DNA from: SHAN690 sp041391765
GTDB lineage: Bacteria; Bacteroidota; Bacteroidia; Flavobacteriales_G; Salibacteraceae
Reading direction: 5' to 3'
DNA: 64,000 nt
NCBI GenBank assembly: GCA_041391765.1
Contig: JAWKNJ010000017.1
Span: 62,001-126,000 of the forward strand
Shown: positions 16,873 to 25,278 of the stretch, one piece after another
Layout of the letters: each line of letters starts with the position of its first letter
Numbering within the stretch: the stretch's first letter is position 1
Notes under the pieces: generated by a model
The model's input: the letters and a program-made list of their open reading frames with translations, nothing else
What the model was told of the DNA's origin: nothing
The model's database searches: none
Program-made: the position numbers and the translations under genes

Positions 16873-18218
16873 CGGTTAAAGCGTAGCTGCTGACCTTTCC
16901 TGCTCTCCTCAAAAGCTCCCAAATGATACGTTCTGTGTCCGTTTATATAAGTGCTATGTATTGTAGATGAGAACTCGTGTCCTTCGAAAGGTGACCAGCC
17001 GCACTTATACAGCAGCGAATCTTGGGTCACCATGGTTGATTTCGTTGGGTCTATGAGCACCAAGTCAGCCGCATAGCCCGGACGTATAAATCCTCTGTTT
17101 TCAATTTGAAAGCATGTTGCTACCGCATGACTCATCTTTTCAACCATGCGTTCGATGGTTATTTTACCTTCCTTAACAAAGTCCATCAACGCCAAAACGG
17201 AATGCTGAATTAAAGGTCCACCGGAGGGGGCAGTCCAGTAATTTCCACTTTTTTCTTCGAAGGTGTGAGGCGCGTGATCCGTAGCGATTACATCAATTCG
17301 GTTATCAAGAAGTGCCCTCCAGACTCCCGCTCTATCTTCAGCGGTTTTCACGGCAGGATTCCACTTGATGAAAGCTCCCTTTTCAGCATAGTCGGCATCG
17401 GTGAACCACAAGTGGTGAATGCAGGCTTCTGCTGTGATTCGTTTGTTTATTAATTCAATTTCATTCGTAAATAACTCACATTCCTTTGCTGTGCTGATGT
17501 GCAGAACGTGCAATCGCGCATCAAACCTTTTTGCCAACTCGACAGCGTAGCTGGATGACTGATAACAAGCCTCAGCACTGCGAATCAGAGGGTGCGCAGA
17601 AAAGGGAACGCTATCTCCATATTTTTGCCTATAAATCGAGCTGTTTTTACGAATGGTGGCCTCGTCTTCACAATGGGTGGCAATCAGCATCTTAGATGAG
17701 GAGAAAATCTTGGATAGGACCTCTTGATTATCCACCAACATATTTCCTGTTGATGACCCCATAAAGACCTTTACCCCACACACATTCTTCGCATCGGTAG
17801 CCAAAACCTCACCCAAATTGTCATTGGTTGCTCCCATGAAAAAGGAATAGTTGGCGAGCGAAACGTCCGAAGCGCGTGTGTATTTCTTCGCAAGTTCTTC
17901 TTGTGTAGTAGACTGAGGATTTGTGTTAGGCATCTCCATATAACTGGTAACACCACCAGCCACCGCAGCCTTGGCCTCAGTGTAAATTTCTGCTTTATGA
18001 GTTAATCCGGGCTCGCGAAAATGCACTTGGTCGTCAATTGCACCCGGAATCAAAATCAACCCCTCGGCTTCATGAACAAGAACACTGTTTAATAGTTCGT
18101 CTGGAACCTCATATTCTGAAAAAATCGCCTTGATTTTATCATTGGAAACCAATACGCTCCCCGTAAACCTCTTGCCTTCATTGACAATCTCGGCTCGGTG
18201 AATAAGGATATCGGTCAT
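16869..18218 (-). CDS. pyrC: Dihydroorotase
   Basis: 449 residues from the ATG at 18218, which overlaps the GT2 stop (ATGA); an upstream extension of the frame lies inside the GT2 gene. Amidohydrolase motifs: IDDQVHFREPG (61-71), MEMPNTN (94-100), and the late ATDHAPHTFEEK with the catalytic Asp. It closes carbamoyl-aspartate to dihydroorotate in pyrimidine synthesis. The first metal His of the usual DxHxH is Gln here (DDQVH), a feature I recall from other Bacteroidota dihydroorotases. Middle gene of a coupled three-gene operon. Confidence 0.9.
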   Translation of the reverse strand: MTDILIHRAEIVNEGKRFTGSVLVSNDKIKAIFSEYEVPDELLNSVLVHEAEGLILIPGAIDDQVHFREPGLTHKAEIYTEAKAAVAGGVTSYMEMPNTNPQSTTQEELAKKYTRASDVSLANYSFFMGATNDNLGEVLATDAKNVCGVKVFMGSSTGNMLVDNQEVLSKIFSSSKMLIATHCEDEATIRKNSSIYRQKYGDSVPFSAHPLIRSAEACYQSSSYAVELAKRFDARLHVLHISTAKECELFTNEIELINKRITAEACIHHLWFTDADYAEKGAFIKWNPAVKTAEDRAGVWRALLDNRIDVIATDHAPHTFEEKSGNYWTAPSGGPLIQHSVLALMDFVKEGKITIERMVEKMSHAVATCFQIENRGFIRPGYAADLVLIDPTKSTMVTQDSLLYKCGWSPFEGHEFSSTIHSTYINGHRTYHLGAFEESRKGQQLRFNR

Positions 18219-18982
18219 ATCGAAAATCGCATTTGAATGACACCAAACAAGGCTTCTTTGAAAATCCCTGAACTCATTTTGGACTGGCCAGCGACTCGAT
18301 CTGTAAAGGTTATGGGTACTTCTACCAGATTGAATCGCTTGCGCCATGCGCGGTATTTCATTTCAATCTGAAATGCATACCCAATAAACTTGACTCCGTT
18401 CAAGTCAATGGTCTCCAGCACAGCTCTGCGATAACACTTAAAACCGGCTGTTGTATCCATGACATTCATCCATAATACGATTCGCACATACACAGATGCA
18501 AAATAGGACATCAAGATGCGACCAACTGGCCAGTTTTCCACTTTCCCACCTTTCACATAGCGCGAACCGATGGCTACGTCTGCACCCCCGTCCTTAGCGG
18601 CAATGTATAACCTAACCAAATCGTCAGGGTTATGTGAAAAGTCGCAATCCATCTCAAAGAAAAAATCATAAGCCCGTTTAAGACCCCACTTAAACCCATG
18701 TATGTAAGCTGTACCAAGGCCAAGTTTTCCCTTGCGCTCTTCAATAAACAATCGGTCTGGGAACTCTACCATTAGGGATTTGACAATTTGTGCGGTTCCA
18801 TCGGGAGATCCGTCATCAACGATCAACAAGTCAAATTCGACCGGAAGTGAAAACACCGTCCGAACCATTCGTTCGACATTTTCCTTCTCGTTATAGGTAG
18901 GTATGATTACTACAGAGTCTGCCAATTCTTCCTGTTGGAGGCGGACGAAGATAATGTTCGAACAACAGATGGCGTTTATCAA
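18215..18982 (-). CDS. Polyprenol-phosphate mannosyltransferase-like GT2
   Basis: 255 residues as drawn. GT-A fold features: VVIIPTYNEKENVERMV, LLIVDDGSPDGTAQIV and the DxD-type FEMDCDFSHNPDDL, then SRYVKGG and an acceptor helix. This is the DPM1-like branch that transfers a sugar from a nucleotide donor to polyprenyl phosphate at the cytoplasmic membrane face; no C-terminal membrane segments are seen. The start is uncertain: the first 19 residues look non-conserved, and a TTG at 18925 (LADSVVIIP) with AGGAAG just before it may be the true start. It overlaps dihydroorotase by four bases. Confidence 0.85.
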   Translation of the reverse strand: MINAICCSNIIFVRLQQEELADSVVIIPTYNEKENVERMVRTVFSLPVEFDLLIVDDGSPDGTAQIVKSLMVEFPDRLFIEERKGKLGLGTAYIHGFKWGLKRAYDFFFEMDCDFSHNPDDLVRLYIAAKDGGADVAIGSRYVKGGKVENWPVGRILMSYFASVYVRIVLWMNVMDTTAGFKCYRRAVLETIDLNGVKFIGYAFQIEMKYRAWRKRFNLVEVPITFTDRVAGQSKMSSGIFKEALFGVIQMRFSI

Positions 18983-19047
18983 TAGGAATATGTAACAATC
19001 AGTGAATCAGTAGTGGAGGGAAATCAGCGCTTTAAGGCGGGACATAA

Positions 19048-19079
19048 TGTGCTGAAGTTGAATTAGATTGCTAAATTTG
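19048..19079 (+). promoter_or_regulatory. Promoter candidate for the 19127 T9SS cargo gene
   Basis: TAAATTTG (19072-19079) fits TAnnTTTG exactly; a weak -33-like TGTG (19048-19051) lies 20 bases upstream. The gene start is 47 bases downstream of the box. The flanking spacer (18983-19126) has no gene. Confidence 0.4.
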
Positions 19080-19126
19080 GGTGGCTGCGATCAATAAAGA
19101 TCGAATAGCTCAACAAGTGCTTACAC

Positions 19127-20890
19127 ATGAATTCACCACTACTCACACTTTGTGTCTTGATGCTGTCCATTGGGATCTTCAAAGAGGCCCGAACTCAGCA
19201 ATTATTATTCGACCAAAAGAGCACCGGCAAATCCACAACGGCTTTAGTCGCGATGGATTTTACCTATTTCAATAGTAACGACTGTCGAATTGCAGATGAC
19301 TTCGTTGTACCGACCGGACAGACATGGTACATTGATTCCATCGAGTTGCATGGGTTTTACAATAATCCAGGACAGACACCTGATTCTGCCGGGCTCAGCA
19401 TTACGATCTATGAAAATGTCAGTGGGGCTTTCGGCACTTCGGTCTTTGCGCAGAACATTCAGGCCAATTTAGATCAAAATAAAGACGGCATCATTACGGC
19501 TACCTGGCAAACCCCAATTCAGCTCTCAGCAGGATCCTACTGGCTGGCGGCAGCTGCGATTAAGACTTATTTGTTCGATGGAATTCAATGGTACTGGTAT
19601 TTGAACACAAATAATGTCGGCAATGAGGCAAAATGGGAAAATCCTGGCGGAGGCTTTAATACTTGCACCAGTTGGTCAAATCTAACGGATGCTTCATGTT
19701 TGAATCAGCCTTATGGCAATGTGACTTTCGGGATATACGGATGTTTGGGCGCGCAAAAGGCAACAATAAACGAGTTGATTGATGATACTACATTTTGTGA
19801 AGGACCTGAAATTCCGATAACGGCAACGTCAAATTCAACGGGCGCGAGTTTCAAGTGGAGCACGGGAGACACAACTGCGACAATATTGGCGGGACAGTCT
19901 GGGTTGTATACAGTTACGGCATATTATCCTTCCACACAATGTGGTTCGACCGCCTCGGTGTATTTGGATGTTATCCCATCTCCTAAAAGCACGCTGAAGA
20001 ACGATACAATATGTGAGGGAACCAGTAAGATATTTTCAAGCTTTTGCAAGACCTGTGAATTTGAGTGGTCAGATGGATCAACCAACTACTTTCTTGATGT
20101 TTCTACCCAGGGCTGGGTTAGTGTGACGATGACCGACACTGCAACTGGATGCGTTGGAGTAGACAGTGCGTGGATAGAGCTGCAGCCGAAACCGACATCG
20201 ATACCGTTTTTACCTTCCAATCCAATACTAGGTTGTATTGGAGTGACCCAATTGGCTGAGACAGTAACCAAGTACAAATCCTACCAGTGGGCTGGGCCTG
20301 GTTTGTCAGGGATTCAGACCGGCAGTTTTATTCTTGTGACCCTTGCGGGAGACTATCCGGTCACGGTAACCACTTGGTCGGGTTGCGAGGTAACCGACAC
20401 CCTGAGAGCAATCATTAATCCTCACCCCGAACCCAAAATATTAGTGGATCAAAGTTCGGCCAATGAGTGGGTGACATATCTAAGCACAGAATTAGAATAT
20501 GCATCATATAAATGGAGTAATGGATCCACAGGCCATAAAACAAAGGCATTGAAAAACGGACCATATTCTGTAACGGTGTCTGATTCAATTGGGTGCAGTG
20601 GTAGTGTCTCAAGCTATATTATCATAATTCCTGAAGGATTAGATGAGTTGGGTAAACAAGGAATCGAAGTGTTTCCCAATCCTGCGTCTACGAGCCTGAA
20701 CATTCAATCAACCTATACTGGTGATGAAGCCATTATCTATGATCAGACTGGAAGAATAGTACTTCGAAGGCCATTAAACGTTTCGAGCAGCTCTGTTCCG
20801 GTAGAGCAGCTGGACAGGGGAATCTATATCCTCACAATCAACAATGAATTTGGTGTTTCGCGGGGAAGCGTGACCGTTATATTGAATTAA
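19127..20890 (+). CDS. Secreted T9SS cargo protein with Ig-like repeats and type A sorting tail
   Basis: 587 residues. The signal peptide is MNSPLLTLCVL to AR(T). The N-terminal 200 residues form a beta-rich domain (DDFVVPTGQTWYIDSIELHG, SAGSYWLAAA) seen in other bacterial surface proteins. It then has Cys-containing Ig-like repeats with W(S/T)xG cores (FKWSTGD, FEWSDGS, YKWSNGS), similar to the protein at 13685. The last 75 residues (VFPNPASTSLNI, IYDQTGRIV, LDRGIYILTI) are a Por-type T9SS sorting domain, cleaved on export. The function is unknown; surface or extracellular binding is likely. Confidence 0.82.
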   Translation: MNSPLLTLCVLMLSIGIFKEARTQQLLFDQKSTGKSTTALVAMDFTYFNSNDCRIADDFVVPTGQTWYIDSIELHGFYNNPGQTPDSAGLSITIYENVSGAFGTSVFAQNIQANLDQNKDGIITATWQTPIQLSAGSYWLAAAAIKTYLFDGIQWYWYLNTNNVGNEAKWENPGGGFNTCTSWSNLTDASCLNQPYGNVTFGIYGCLGAQKATINELIDDTTFCEGPEIPITATSNSTGASFKWSTGDTTATILAGQSGLYTVTAYYPSTQCGSTASVYLDVIPSPKSTLKNDTICEGTSKIFSSFCKTCEFEWSDGSTNYFLDVSTQGWVSVTMTDTATGCVGVDSAWIELQPKPTSIPFLPSNPILGCIGVTQLAETVTKYKSYQWAGPGLSGIQTGSFILVTLAGDYPVTVTTWSGCEVTDTLRAIINPHPEPKILVDQSSANEWVTYLSTELEYASYKWSNGSTGHKTKALKNGPYSVTVSDSIGCSGSVSSYIIIIPEGLDELGKQGIEVFPNPASTSLNIQSTYTGDEAIIYDQTGRIVLRRPLNVSSSSVPVEQLDRGIYILTINNEFGVSRGSVTVILN

Positions 20891-20937
20891 GCGGATTTGA
20901 ATTCATTATATAGACAATGGTCCGACTGATTTGTCAC

Positions 20938-20945
20938 TAGGTTTG
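20938..20945 (+). promoter_or_regulatory. -7 box before serine hydrolase operon
   Basis: TAGGTTTG fits TAnnTTTG, 41 bases before the ATG at 20987. No good -33 box is seen at the expected distance. Confidence 0.3.
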
Positions 20946-20986
20946 CGACCTACTTACTGGCTGTGTATTTACATCATCGATTATCA

Positions 20987-22501
20987 ATGAATAGGAGGGT
21001 TGTTCTGGTTGCTGGTTTCTTCATCACAACGCTCGTATCGGTTGGGCAGCGGGACACAGCGGGATTTATTGATTTTGTCCAAAAGGCTCAGGTTGAACTC
21101 GGTGCCACAGGACTTGCGATGTCCGTTACCCAGCACGGGAAAATGGTATTTGAATATGGGGGGGGCGTGATAAACTCTGAGGCCGCAACCGCGCCCAGTG
21201 TCAATACCCAGTTTGCCATTGCCAGCCTGAGTAAGGCATTCACCGCCTGCGCCATCGGAATGCTCGTTGACGAGGGAAAACTCCATTGGGATGACCCGGT
21301 AATTAAACATCTGCCGGCTTTTAGCCTTAGCGATTCGTTGATAACTAAAGCCATTACCGTTGAAGATATTCTCTCACACAGGTCAGGATTGGAAACATTT
21401 GATGGCGACTTGTTGTGGTATGGCACTACCTATTCCAGAGAGGAGGTGGTGCAGCGCATAACAGCAAGACCGCTGAGTTATGGATTGGGCGAAAAGTTTG
21501 GATACCAGAACATCATGTTCATCACGGCAGGCTTGATGATTGAGGCCGTTAGCGGCAAAACCTGGGATGAGTTCGTAAAGACGAGGATCTTAGAACCACT
21601 CGAAATGAACCGTACTACAAGCGATTTTGAGACATTCATGACTGACCTCAATCACGCTGCTCCCCACATAGATGGAAAAGAGATATTCATGCTCAGCTAT
21701 AATAACAGCGGAGCAACAGCCGCTCTGAACTCAACGGTCAAAGATTTATCTAAGTGGATCAAGTTTTGGTTGGATGACGGGGTGAACAGAGACGGTGACA
21801 CACTTATTTCAAGGGAAAGTATTGAACGGATTTGGACAAACCATATAGACTTGGCTCCGAGTGCATTTGATAAAGAAAACGGAATCGAGTCTAAAGCGTA
21901 TGGTATGGGTTGGTTTTTGATGGACTACCATGGAAAAAGGGTTATCCATCATGGAGGTGGACTTCCAGGATACATCTCAAAAATTGCCATGGTTCCGGAA
22001 CAACAGTTGGGTCTGGTTGTGCTGACCAATGACATGTCATCAGCCTCATCGATGCTAATGTATGCTGTGATGGATTGGGTCGATGGAAGAGACTACACTC
22101 ACTGGTTAGAAAAGTTTAGAGGGTTCAGGCAAAATCAGGAAAAAGCAAAAGAGGAGGCGGAAAGGGAGCGACTTGGCACGCGCGTCTCAAATCCTCGCCT
22201 CTTGCCAATTGAAGATTATATAGGGACTTATCAAGATGAAATGTATGGAGATGCTCGCATCGTAATGGGCGAACGAGACGAATTAGTATTGACCATGCTT
22301 CCTAGTAAGGAGCTTTTCACAGGCGACCTCGAGCCATGGTCTGATCACGCTTTCAGGTTCGACCACAATGATCCTTTTTTGACGTGGGGACTCGTGAAAT
22401 TTGAGGTCAAGCTGGATGTCGTAGAGGGATTCACAATTGATCTGCCAAATGATGACTTTCATTTCGAAAAGCTCAATTTCAAAAAAGTAAGCGGTGGTTA
22501 G
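20987..22501 (+). CDS. Secreted serine hydrolase (class C beta-lactamase-like)
   Basis: 504 residues from the ATG at 20987, giving a proper signal peptide (MNRRVVLVAGFFITTLVSVGQ). Penicillin-binding/class C motifs: SLSK (80-83, catalytic Ser80 and Lys83), YQN (YxN), and HHGGG in place of KTG. The C-terminal 120 residues look like the DUF3471-type beta domain often fused to these enzymes. Probably a periplasmic or extracellular peptidase or esterase; resistance activity should not be assumed. Its stop overlaps the next gene's GTG start by eight bases. Confidence 0.88.
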   Translation: MNRRVVLVAGFFITTLVSVGQRDTAGFIDFVQKAQVELGATGLAMSVTQHGKMVFEYGGGVINSEAATAPSVNTQFAIASLSKAFTACAIGMLVDEGKLHWDDPVIKHLPAFSLSDSLITKAITVEDILSHRSGLETFDGDLLWYGTTYSREEVVQRITARPLSYGLGEKFGYQNIMFITAGLMIEAVSGKTWDEFVKTRILEPLEMNRTTSDFETFMTDLNHAAPHIDGKEIFMLSYNNSGATAALNSTVKDLSKWIKFWLDDGVNRDGDTLISRESIERIWTNHIDLAPSAFDKENGIESKAYGMGWFLMDYHGKRVIHHGGGLPGYISKIAMVPEQQLGLVVLTNDMSSASSMLMYAVMDWVDGRDYTHWLEKFRGFRQNQEKAKEEAERERLGTRVSNPRLLPIEDYIGTYQDEMYGDARIVMGERDELVLTMLPSKELFTGDLEPWSDHAFRFDHNDPFLTWGLVKFEVKLDVVEGFTIDLPNDDFHFEKLNFKKVSGG

Positions 22502-23843
22502 AATATTGGTTATAGCCTTCGCTATTTGCCTTGCTAATGGTGTCAAGGCACAAGTATGGCTTGAGAAAACGCGAATCGATACGCACACAGTGGCCAGTCG
22601 CCTGGAGATACCATGGGATATCGAAAAATGGTCATCAGACACGATTATTTTCACAGAAAGAACCGGAGCAATAAAACGACTTTCTCTCTTATCCGGTGAG
22701 ATTGACACCCTCTACCAAGAACCGGCAGATTTAGCGGCTGAAGGTCAGGCGGGGCTGATGGGGCTTCAATTACATCCTGAATTTCCTGCTCAACCGTATT
22801 TATTTGTTTCACTCGCTTATTACGATGGGGCTAAGATTAAAGTGAGGGTTGATCGTTTGGGGTATGTGAAAAATGGAGACTCCCTTGCTTTGGTAAATAC
22901 CATCGTTGAGAATATACCTGCTGCAAATGCCAATCTGGGAGGCAGACTTTTTATAGATGGTGACAATCACCTTTTATTATCGGTTGGCGACATCAAGGAT
23001 AATGGACTGCCTCAGGATGAGCTAAGTCTCAATGGAAAAATTCTGCGAATGAATCTAGATGGAAGTATTCCAGCGGACAACCCTGATCCAACCAGCCTGG
23101 TGTATTCAATGGGGCACAGAAATCCGCAAGGAATTACTGAAGACGGCAAGGGACATACGTATATTTCTGAGCACGGTGCCTCATCGGACGATGAATTAAA
23201 TCTCCTCGTGGCTGGAGCCAATTATGGCTGGCCACTGGTAACAGGTTTTTGTACGGAAGGAACACAGGAAATCTGTGATTCATTGGATGTACATGAACCG
23301 CTGGAAACGTGGTCTCCAACCATCGCCCCGGCTGGAGTAGCATACTTCAATGAAGCAACCATACCGGAGTGGGAAAACAGCATTTTGATGTGCTCGCTGA
23401 AAGAACAGCGCTTGAGGGTGGTGAGCCTAACTTCTGATGGACAGAATGTGGAAAGTAGTTCATGGATACTTGCTGGTGTTTTCGGGAGGTTGAGGGACGT
23501 TCTTGTCATGGGCAACAGGATTTACATATGCACTTCCAATCGAGATGACCTTGGAACTCCAACACCGCATGATGATCGAATCATTGAGTTGATTCCATCC
23601 ACTCATAACCTTGTTGAAAGCATAGCAGGCGGGGACATAACGTACAGCGTGATGAATAAATCGCTTAAGATCGACCTACCCAGGGCACAGAGAATAACTA
23701 TTTACAGCCTCAGTGGTAACATGGTTTTTAATAACCCTTCGCAACCAGGAACACCCATTTCATTATCGCATTGTCCTGCCGGGGTGTATATACTTGTAGC
23801 CGAAGAAGCAGAAATTAAACCCATCAAACTATTACTGTATTGA
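22494..23843 (+). CDS. Secreted PQQ-type sugar dehydrogenase (GSDH family), copy 1
   Basis: 449 residues from a GTG start. Signal peptide to VKAQ. Beta-propeller motifs of the glucose/sorbosone dehydrogenase family: LEIPWDIEKW, GLQLHPEFP, NGKILRMNLDG, SMGHRNPQG and SEHGASSDDELN, with an Asp-rich region near NYGWPLVTG. These oxidise aldose sugars at the cell exterior using PQQ. A C-terminal T9SS-like tail (ITIYSLSGN, CPAGVYILV) indicates T9SS export. No PQQ synthesis genes are in this window, so the cofactor may come from elsewhere. Starts and stops overlap on both sides (GTG in the hydrolase end, TTGA to copy 2). Confidence 0.86.
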   Translation: MVRILVIAFAICLANGVKAQVWLEKTRIDTHTVASRLEIPWDIEKWSSDTIIFTERTGAIKRLSLLSGEIDTLYQEPADLAAEGQAGLMGLQLHPEFPAQPYLFVSLAYYDGAKIKVRVDRLGYVKNGDSLALVNTIVENIPAANANLGGRLFIDGDNHLLLSVGDIKDNGLPQDELSLNGKILRMNLDGSIPADNPDPTSLVYSMGHRNPQGITEDGKGHTYISEHGASSDDELNLLVAGANYGWPLVTGFCTEGTQEICDSLDVHEPLETWSPTIAPAGVAYFNEATIPEWENSILMCSLKEQRLRVVSLTSDGQNVESSSWILAGVFGRLRDVLVMGNRIYICTSNRDDLGTPTPHDDRIIELIPSTHNLVESIAGGDITYSVMNKSLKIDLPRAQRITIYSLSGNMVFNNPSQPGTPISLSHCPAGVYILVAEEAEIKPIKLLLY

Positions 23844-25255
23844 AGAGATTAGCCTTGGTTAGTGTGTTGATGTTGATGGGTTATGTTGGGCAAGCACAGG
23901 ATACAATCAAAGTTGGTCAAACCACGCTTGTGACCAAGGTGTTGGTCGACAACATGGCTATTCCCTGGGACATGAGTTGGGGCCCTGATGGGTGGATCTG
24001 GTTCAACGAACGCGATGGGGATATTTATAGACTAAACCCGGACGACACCACCTTGATCAAGGTGTTCACATTGCCTGATGTTTTCGAAAGTTGGGACAAT
24101 AGTGGATTCCACGCGATGACCCTACACCCTGACTTTCCAATTACCCCTTATATTTTCACGCACTACACGGTGGGGGAGTTTAAATCGAGACTGGTAAGGT
24201 GGACATATGACCTCACACTCCAAACACTGCGAGACTCCGTTGTAATTATCGCGCACATTGGGGGGAATTCATCCCACAATGGCAGCCGCATCGTTTTTGA
24301 CAAGGATGGGTATTTGTTCCTTTCCGTTGGGGACGCTTTTGTGAGTCAGGCAGCTCAGGATGTGCACAACACGAACGGAAAGATTTTGAGGATGACTCAG
24401 GATGGAAAAATTCCAGAGGATAACCCTATACCAGGCTCATTCACATGGTCTTTTGGTCATAGAAATCCTCAGGGGTTGGTTTTCGGGAAAAACGACATTC
24501 TTTATTCGTCTGAACACGGAGATGCTACGGATGATGAGGTAAACATCATAGAAAGGGGAAGGAATTACGGTTGGCCAATGGTTGAGGGTTTTTGTGACAA
24601 ACCATCGGAAATACCCTTGTGTGATTCCATGCAGTCGGTTGAACCGCTATGGGCCTGGACGCCCACCCACGCACCGTGTGGGATTGACTATTTTGATCAC
24701 GCTTCCATTCCTGAGTGGCGAAATTCTCTTCTCGTGACATTCTTAAAGCGTCAGCACCTAACGGTTATGCCCTTGTCAGATGATGGTCGTTCATTAAAAA
24801 GCGACACCGTTTTCGACTATTTCGTGGAACGATATGGCCGAATAAGAGATGTTCTGGTTTCACCGAATGGACGAGTTTTTATTGCTACTTCTAACCAAGA
24901 AACAAATGGACAATGGGTCACTCCTGATAATTACGATAAGATCATTGAAATCGTAAATCCGGACTACGATTACCCTGAAATCGAAATTCAGAATTATCCT
25001 AAACAGGATGAGGCGGTCATCTTTCCGAATCCAACTAAGGAGAAGGTTTTAATTACCCTCAAAACTGACAATAACGAACTGCATGCTTCGATATACAATA
25101 GTCAGGGATACCTAGTGCGCGATCAAAAAGTGACTACGGAATTCAGTGGCCTTTGGCAAGTTCAATTGCCCGATTTACCGAATGACATCTACACGCTCGT
25201 TTATTTCAGTGGTGATAAAACCGGGAGGAAGAAACTGGTAGTTGAAACGGAATAG
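23840..25255 (+). CDS. Secreted PQQ-type sugar dehydrogenase (GSDH family), copy 2
   Basis: 471 residues from a TTG start overlapping the previous stop (TTGA). Signal peptide MKRLALVSVLMLMGYVGQAQ. Same propeller motifs as copy 1: MAIPWDMSWG, MTLHPDFP, NGKILRMTQDG, SFGHRNPQG, SEHGDATDDEVN and NYGWPMVEGF. The tail VIFPNPTKEKVL, IYNSQGYLV and LPNDIYTLVYF is a typical T9SS sorting domain. A tandem paralogue of copy 1, diverged well beyond a recent duplication. It is the last gene of a coupled three-gene unit; the next gene converges 23 bases downstream. Confidence 0.88.
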   Translation: MKRLALVSVLMLMGYVGQAQDTIKVGQTTLVTKVLVDNMAIPWDMSWGPDGWIWFNERDGDIYRLNPDDTTLIKVFTLPDVFESWDNSGFHAMTLHPDFPITPYIFTHYTVGEFKSRLVRWTYDLTLQTLRDSVVIIAHIGGNSSHNGSRIVFDKDGYLFLSVGDAFVSQAAQDVHNTNGKILRMTQDGKIPEDNPIPGSFTWSFGHRNPQGLVFGKNDILYSSEHGDATDDEVNIIERGRNYGWPMVEGFCDKPSEIPLCDSMQSVEPLWAWTPTHAPCGIDYFDHASIPEWRNSLLVTFLKRQHLTVMPLSDDGRSLKSDTVFDYFVERYGRIRDVLVSPNGRVFIATSNQETNGQWVTPDNYDKIIEIVNPDYDYPEIEIQNYPKQDEAVIFPNPTKEKVLITLKTDNNELHASIYNSQGYLVRDQKVTTEFSGLWQVQLPDLPNDIYTLVYFSGDKTGRKKLVVETE

Positions 25256-25278
25256 GCTGTCAGTTTAGCCAACTGTAG

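Noticed and set aside
20987..22501. Beta-lactam resistance gene
   Set aside because: The SxxK and YxN motifs are shared by many esterases and peptidases of this fold; the third motif is HHGG, so no resistance role is claimed.
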